DNA of 64,000 nt from Cristatella mucedo (Eukaryota > Bryozoa > Phylactolaemata > Cristatellidae): contig WPIO01000090.1 of NCBI GenBank assembly GCA_009760855.2, forward strand, positions 1-64,000. The letters are read 5' to 3'. A program made the position numbers and the translations under genes. Under the pieces are notes generated by a model. That model had not been told where the DNA came from. It was given only the letters and a program-made list of their open reading frames with translations, and made no database searches. Shown in pieces: positions 57,291-64,000 of the stretch. The number at the start of each line of letters is the position of its first letter. Within the stretch, counting starts at the first letter, position 1.

Positions 57291-59810
57291 AGTTAGTATT
57301 TGTTTAAAATATTGCTACTATTATGCAAGCCTCGTATTTTTTTCCTGCATTTTAATCATTGAATCGCTATTGCGCGTAGCCCAATTTCTCTTCAGTCTGA
57401 AACGCACTGCGACGAGAGATGAAATCATCGTTCTCCTACTAGGGTTTTTTTAATATAATTAATTAAATAATTACTGATATAATTAAATATTATTTGATAT
57501 ACAAACTAAGCCGTAGTTTGCAAGAGAGGTTTTTACATCTTACATAATTTAATAGGAAAATGCACAATGGCATGTTCAAATTAATGTTTAATTTAAATTA
57601 TTTTTAACTTCTACAAGAGGTTTTTGCTTAGGGAAAAAGTAATTACTACTGATAAAAATAATTTCACTACTATGATATCCATAGTTAACATGCATTATAC
57701 ACAAACTTCATAAATAAATAGTACGCGTTGAGAGACCTAATTTACATAGATTGATAATAATAAATTACGGACAGCTTGTAATTAGGTTTTTTGTAAAATT
57801 CAGTACATTAAGACGTATGGACTATTTTTTACTGTGACCTGGCAAGTTATTCAGGTTGGTTAGTAATTCCTGTCCTAATTTACAACCGTAATCTTTTGGA
57901 GAATTTGTATTTGTCATTAATTCCGGATGGTAAAACACCCTGCATTATAATTATAAAATCCTTAATATAGTGACACAAATTAAATATTGGATATTCATAT
58001 ACAATTACAAGAATGGGTACGAGTATCATGATGGTTTGTTACACTACTCCTGCGAGGCTTGTCCAGTTTACATTTTGTCATTTATAGGTTCGAATTCTTA
58101 AATCAGTCATTGCTCTATGAGTTTGTATTCGATCATTCTGAAAACGAGATACACGTGGCTGATTAACTTGTATTCGAGCATTGCATTCGAATCGTAACAG
58201 GTTTTATAAAGAATTTGAAATTGGTTCTCTGCATCTAAAAACGAGCAAGCTATTATATTTGTCCGTTCCCCTAGAATGATTACTCCAAAGCTATCTAAAC
58301 TAAACATTTGAACGCTTTGACACTTGCTAAAAGACCTGGCTGATTGTTACAGATGGATCATGTTTCCAAGTGTCTAAATTATTGCTGGGATGAATAATTC
58401 CTCATCACATATTTGGAAGGTTTTTACATAGATTAGCTAACTCTTTTGGTGACATGAAAGCCTGTATATCGCCTTCGAGGCTTACATTTGCTTTTTAATA
58501 TATTTATTGTTTTTGGTTGAGCGGTCGAAAGCCGAGGCCTAATGTTCATTTGCTGTTTTTATAAAGATATTTTTTTAGTACTGCATATTATGTCGTCAGC
58601 ATTGTGATTCTTTTTGCCTGCACTTCCAAAATAGCTTATGATTAAAATGTTGCTGAATTATTAAAAAGGCATCATGTTTTGAATAGATTTGCCTAATTTA
58701 TATTTCTAAATTTTTAACCAAATTTGAAACAGTATATTGTATGACTAAAATAATAAAAATTAAATCAATATACGAATGATTGTCTCTAGGTTAACTGAAT
58801 TATAAGGATATATGGTCAGCTTATTAAGGTCGGCATTCGAACTTACAGGGATAACCAAAAAACAACAATTAGTCACCTTCCACGAGAACGTGCTTGGTTG
58901 GTTTTAAGTGTGAGCCTTAAGCTACCAAAATTTTCTTTTTTTTATGTTCAGAGCTCCCGGAACACTGCAAGAAAATGACTGAGAATACAGCTCGAATATT
59001 ACTGGGTGTCTATATATAAGTGAGATAGCTACAAAATACTGGAACCCCCTGACTTGGTATGCTGCATGGAAGTTAGTTTTCTTTACTTGTTTTTGATGAA
59101 ATACCTAATTACTTAAGCACTCTTGGTAAGATAGCATAATGCTTTCATCTTCGGGGCTCATTTTTTTATCTTTATCTGATCGCATTCGTATTTTTTTTAC
59201 TAAGTGTGCGGCACCTTGTCAGTTCGCATGCCTATATTCGTCAAAATGCTTAATAGCCTTGAATAAGCCTTGTGACGTGGATTCATAAACCTAATTCTGG
59301 GACGTAACAATGGGCCTTCTTCAATGTCGTATTAAGTAATTGGAAACTTTTTTCTCTTCCTGACGTTTTTACTCCTGTGTTAACCTTATTTCAAAGCCTG
59401 TTGACTCATTTATTCAAGTATTTAGAGTCGTACAGCAAGATCATGTGAACTATAGGCGGAGAACCAAATATATTAACATGCCTATGTCGACTTTTCATTT
59501 CCAATTCGATAGAAAAACTTGTTTAGACCGCAAACTTTACGGAGAAACTGTTTAAGATTGCTCTCAAAGTTACTAGAAGAGGCACTTTATGTTGCAATGC
59601 GGGAGCTTAATGGAGGTAGGCTACATCTTGAAGGAAGAGTGAAATGCCAAGTCTGTCTGATTCAAAACAAGGTTTCCGTCAGTTCAATCGACCTGTAACA
59701 ATGACTGCAGTCGCATGCACTGCTAGTAAATGATTGACCAAAGGTGGGCGATGCTTCCGGTATACTACGTGAGCACATTGTGTAAATATCGAATTTATCA
59801 ATAACATCAA
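57291..59810. other. No recognisable feature
   Basis: A strongly AT-rich stretch of 2.5 kb without an ORF over 70 codons, RNA gene or repeat match. Confidence 0.35.
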
Positions 59811-59814
59811 TAGT

Positions 59815-59935
59815 GATATAATAAGAATACCGTTTTATAAAGCACCCTCACCGAACTTAATCTCTTTGCAGGCCCTTTAAATATGCTGCAAAGAAAGTAT
59901 GATTGCATGGCTAGTAGTAGCATGGTTTTCTATTA
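59815..59935 (-). mobile_element. Family A LINE, 3' end only
   Basis: Minus strand: hairpin (AAAGCACCCTCACCGAAC...GCAGGCCCTTTAAAT) and about 50 bases of 3' UTR. Confidence 0.75.
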
Positions 59936-60275
59936 CAAAACGTGCAGCTTAAATTGTTTAACTAAAGGTAGTTTAATGTAAAAAATCTTTTGAAAAACAT
60001 GCTTGCTATTGTATCGAAGCTCAACGATAATATGATCACATTAAAGCACAGCTTTTGTGCGGCTTAACAAATGCAAAAAATGAGTGTTTCTTGATTTAAA
60101 GTTCATTTGGCATTTCCTAACAAATCTAAGGGCGCATAAGTTTGCCATGTGGCGAGAAGACCAGCCTGCAACAGGTCTATTTTCCTGACGAGGAAAGAGC
60201 AGGATCGCTCTATTTTATCCCAAGGCTGCTCGAGACCCTGCGGGGCTTCGAGGTAATCCACAGTCATTGTATGCA

Positions 60276-60419
<144 letters not shown>

Positions 60420-61300
60420 CACAATTCAAATATCAGGTGAGGCCGTATTTGCACTATGTATGTAGGCACAATTCAAATTCAGGTGAGGCCGTATTTAAGA
60501 CCGGCTAACTCTTTTGTCCCAGAGTAATAAAGGAAACTTGCTCGAGTTGCAAGAGGCATGAAAGCAGCCACATACATCTCTTCAACGAAGGCTTATCTTA
60601 CCTCCAAAAAAAAGACACCGTGCATTTCTAATTAGACACGTATTTTTTACGATAAGCAAGTTTTTTATATTAATAGCATGAATGACCTGCAAGTATTTTT
60701 AAAAGATTCTCAGACTGCCGTGAGTTCCCGACTAGCTCAGTGCTTCCGGCTCAAAAGCAGCCAAGCTTTTTCAAACGATAGGTGTACTCGCTTTAGAAAT
60801 TGCGTTGATCAGTTAAATAATGTTAAAAAGTTGTGCTGATGTGTGACTCGCCTACTTAACGTGGCCTCCTATGACTAAATGACCTTATGCAAGGGTTTTG
60901 GTAACCAATATTCGTATTAAAGCTAGGGGTAGGATATTTGAAATGTTTGAGCTTTTGGAACTTAAGCACTTATTTAAACCGGAATAGTATACATTGTTTG
61001 CATTTGCAAACGGCTGAACATAAAATGAACTCATTCGAATGCCATTTTGTATTAAACAGAAAGGTTGAGTTGGCGCACTAAGCGGTTGGTTTTATATTCA
61101 CTCACTTCTCCTCATTCCTGTAATGGGGAGCTACAGATTCATAAACGGTCGAGTTTTGTTTCGTCTCACATGACACATGCTTGCGTAGCTATACCTAAAA
61201 TGTCCATACCTAACCAGCTCCTTTTGGCATTTTAAAACTCGCGGAGTAAAAACAGTCAGTTTTGCTATTGTATTGTGATTAGCAATTATGATTACAGCTG
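60420..61300. other. No recognisable feature
   Basis: A short imperfect direct repeat (GGCACAATTCAAAT...CAGGTGAGGCCGTATTT at 60,418 and 60,466) is the only structure seen. Confidence 0.35.
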
Positions 61301-61960
61301 CCAAGGCCCTAGCGTGGTTAAATCCTATTCGTCCAATCTTGTTTAATGCGCGTCGTGTGGGGGTCTGGTCTTACCCACGAGACCGGTCACGTGTGGAGTC
61401 CCTCAAGGGCATCTCCTCGGTACGTTGCTGTTCTTCATATATACTATACATCTGGAAGAATTGATTAAGGCCACTTGAGTATGATATCACTTTTATGCTG
61501 GCGATACTCAGCTATAGTTTTCATTCAAACCATCCGAATTCGAGGCAGCAACTGATAAACTGAAAGCTTGCCTTGCCAAAATATGGTAATGGATGTCAGA
61601 AAATTTCTTAAAATTAAATGACGGCGGAAGTAAATTGACACTCACAGGACATCCTAATGTTCTAATAGCTGTAGCTGTCGTGCGATCATAACCAGGTACT
61701 CGAAATGTAGGTGTCGTTTTCGACAGCTTTTTAAATTTTAAAAGCTTCATTCAGAAACTGCTTCTGGAGCTTTCCGTTGCTTCAAATACCTATCTAAGAC
61801 AAGGAGCTGCATTCCATGATGGCTTGCAAAGTAACTAACTAGCTCCTGACATCTGTTTCGGCCTGGTTTTGCAAATCTCTTCTGGCAAGGCTACCTTAAC
61901 AAGCAACAAGGCCACTGCAGATGCAGATGCAGGCTATAAGTGAATAAATAAATACAAGCT
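61300..61960 (+). mobile_element. Family B LINE, central fragment
   Basis: It begins with the RT motif B region (GTCCCTCAAGGGCATCTCCT encodes VPQG in a broken frame), then a decayed YADDT-equivalent region at about 61,495-61,515. It continues to the segment shared with 56.5 kb (GGCCACTGCAGATG). Many frameshifts are present. A SINE adjoins it. Confidence 0.7.
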
Positions 61961-61964
61961 GGTT

Positions 61965-62130
61965 TAGAAGCCTCTTTTTGTATAGCGACAGAAGAGCCTT
62001 GACGGCTGTCCCCACCACTTGCAGCAGTGATAAAGAATCGCCCACCACAAGATTTGAACCCACGACCTCGGCGCCGATGTCGTGAAAAGCAATCGATTTA
62101 CTTTATGAACCATAAATATCCCTCGGATAT
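61965..62130 (-). mobile_element. tRNA-derived SINE, copy 2
   Basis: Minus strand: a tRNA-like head with GTCGTGGGTTCAAATC (B box GGTTCAAATCT), then GGTGGGCGATTCTTTATCAC, a GACAGCCGTCAAGGCTC block, and a tail ending AAGAGGCTTC. It is closely similar to copy 3. Confidence 0.75.
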
Positions 62131-62764
62131 ATCTCCTAAGCTGCAATTTTGTTTAAAATTATTATAATGTTCCAGATGAATAGGAACACAAGCATACTTC
62201 GGTAGTTTTTGGATAGGAGACCGTGCATTTCAATGAAAAAACTTGCCGAGCTTCTTACCATTAGGTCAGAATTATCTAGCTCACCAAATAATGTTGAGTA
62301 AGTTTACAGAATTACGCACTCAAAGCATCGGATAAGTTATAGAAATTTGCGTTTTAACTACTTATAGTGAAAGGATAAATTAATGGGAAGATCCGTTCTC
62401 GGCATGGCAATTTTCGTGTCGGAATGTTGCCAACTAAAAAACAAACTAGCTGTAAAAGCAATTCCAAGTATTGGTGGTTGAAAGATGAACGGATTATGAT
62501 AAATACAATTCTTTTGTACGCCCATTTACTTAGAAGTTTACCCTCACCACTATATGTCTTTCCTTTTTCAAACAACACATGATTTGATAGTTCCTAAATA
62601 CAAAACGAGCGATCCGCATGCAAATTGGCCGAAACAACAATAGCAACATTATCTATCTTTCGATTTAACCAAAGCTGTCGTGGTGACCTCCACGTGGCCA
62701 GGATCGGTGTGGGTAATGATTTTCGGGGGGTTTAAACAAAAGTTACCTTTTTATGTTAGTAAAC
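62131..62764. other. No recognisable feature
   Basis: No supported ORF or repeat. Confidence 0.3.
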
Positions 62765-62910
62765 ATATATTAACAATAATAATAGGAATAATTCACTTGA
62801 AAAGTGCCCCCAGAGAACTTAATCTCTCTCTAGGCGCTTTACACTTGCTGTAGAGTGAAATGCAATTGAATGGTAAGTAATATCATGCTTGAAGAACAAA
62901 CGAACATTAC
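62765..62910 (-). mobile_element. Family A LINE, 3' end only
   Basis: Minus strand: AATAATAATA tail, hairpin at 62,800-62,850 (AAGTGCCCCCAGAGAACTTA...AGGCGCTTTACACTTGC) and about 60 bases of 3' UTR. Confidence 0.85.
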
Positions 62911-63590
62911 ACCAAGCACTGTAAAGGGGTTCAAATTCACTCAAAATATGCAGGCGTTGAGGCGTACATGAGCCGTATCAACCACAAGTGAAACAAAAAC
63001 ATTTGACATGTCAAGTATTATTGCACGTCTCAACATCCAAGTCCAAGGACGTTGTAGGCATTTTAAGATGTATGTACGACGCACATTTTCATGCCAACCT
63101 GGGCTCCTGTACAAGTCCTCAACTCCAGCATATACTCTGGATTTCACGTCCCTGAATTGCCAATTGGCTAGGCTGTATAATTCAGCCGTTAGGAAGAAAA
63201 TCTTTTGACAGCACCCTTAAAGGCAACCGGTGACTACAAGCGAGCACACGATCAATGCAAAAGTCCTACTCACTTGTTTTACTAAATTACAACTTGGAAG
63301 CACATACCGAGGACCATATACCACTAGCTTCACGTCGTTGAGTTAATTACTATCACGTATGTGACGTGTTGGCGACACCGGGGCAGCATTATGGCAAAAC
63401 GTGTTGAATGAAGAAAAGCAAGCCAGCAATCAAAATCGATCAATATACGAAGGACCGATGTGCCGGCGAGACGGATGGAATAATATGTAGGTACGAAAAT
63501 TATAAATTACATTGTGATTGGATCACTACTATAGAAAATATGTTAGACGACAGAATAGGTAAGATGTGGGGGCATGTCAATCGGTCGTGA
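62911..63590. other. No recognisable feature
   Basis: Only short frames; none resembles a known family. Confidence 0.3.
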
Positions 63591-63593
63591 GGT

Positions 63594-64000
63594 TCAGCTT
63601 GGTCATGAACGGCATAGAAGCTATATTACGAACTATTGCCGCCACTGCTTGGCACCTCCATACCTAGTTGAACTGCTGCACCAGCTTTGGCCGCCTCGTG
63701 CCCTCCGGTCCTGTATGGAAGATTGTTTACCTATTCCGTCCCTCCGTTTAAAAAAATCCTAGCTTATTAAACAGCCTCTATTTGTATAGCAACGGACGAG
63801 CCTTAACGGCTATCACCACCGCTTGCAGTGGCGATAAAGAATAGCCCACCTCAGGAATCGAACCCACGACCTCGGGACCGAGGTCGTGCAAGAAAACGCC
63901 TTACCTAGTGTGGCGTCATGGTATAATGAGCGTCGGCGACAGAATTTTTATTTCTTCAGGTCCAAGACTGTAGAACTCACTTCTGCGATTCTTACACAAC
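63594..64000 (+). mobile_element. Family B LINE 3' part, split by a SINE, runs off the window
   Basis: The sequence encodes CHCLAPPYLVELLHQLWPP and ALRSCMEDCLPIPSLRLK (63,640-63,760), then resumes after the SINE with GTCGGCGACAGAATTTTTAT (GDRIF) and continues to the window edge. It matches the family B C-terminus at 16.9-17.2 kb. Confidence 0.8.
63764..63935 (-). mobile_element. tRNA-derived SINE, copy 3 (best preserved)
   Basis: Minus strand: CTAGGTAAGGCG (A-box-like), then a palindromic GACCTCGGTCCCGAGGTC arm, GTGGGTTCGATTCC (a perfect Pol III B box), and a body GGTGGGCTATTCTTTATCGC ending ACAAATAGAGGCTG. It is inserted in the coding part of a family B LINE, which reads across it. Confidence 0.8.

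Noticed and set aside
63764-63935. Functional tRNA gene
   Set aside because: The B box is good, but the cloverleaf is not convincing, the sequence recurs with a non-tRNA body, and it interrupts a LINE. It fits a SINE.

Overview
This is AT-rich animal DNA made up mostly of transposable-element debris. The evidence is metazoan-type L2/CR1-like LINEs, a Charlie-type hAT transposon, a tRNA-derived SINE, LTR sequences, and one compact intron-containing gene with a TATA box and consensus splice sites. There are no operons, rRNA genes or CRISPR arrays. I cannot name the species. The mix fits an invertebrate or basal chordate genome better than a mammal, but that is inference. All relationships below were found by eye, without alignment software, so repeat boundaries are good to about 10-50 bases unless a target-site duplication is given.

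Two LINE families dominate. Family A (L2-like) has about 18 recognisable copies, most 5'-truncated. They share a 3' end with an 8-bp terminal inverted repeat and a (TTA)n-like tail. Family B is a second, more decayed L2/CR1-like family with its own 3' hairpin. None of the RT or endonuclease copies is complete and intact.

Layout. 0-4.6 kb: scattered A and B 3' fragments. 4.6-24.7 kb: left side of a segmental-duplication cluster. It contains a nearly full-length A element (about 5.4-8.95 kb) inside an older A copy, a GC-rich 18-bp tandem array next to a Gypsy-type gag fragment (10.8-13.1 kb), and a tandem run of 1.1-kb units (13.2-20 kb) that carry a dateable series of LINE insertions. 25.4-34.9 kb: a nested stack. 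One old A element is split by a 4.35-kb hAT transposon (itself hit by two young, nearly identical A copies) and by a family B element with a decanucleotide tail. 36.7-38 kb: the only convincing host gene, a small secreted cysteine-rich cationic peptide resembling beta-defensins. 40.1-46.5 kb: an inverted copy of the left duplication. 50.8-56.6 kb: a family B LINE interrupted by two head-to-tail LTRs with the target tetranucleotide ATAC at all three junctions. 57-64 kb: sparse sequence with three SINE copies, short A and B fragments and a long (TA)n tract.

The duplications and nested insertions give a relative chronology. The old A and B insertions are shared by both arms of the inverted duplication and so predate it. 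The young A element, the Gypsy/array block and the local 1.1-kb tandem expansions are present on one side only and so postdate it or were lost from the other side.
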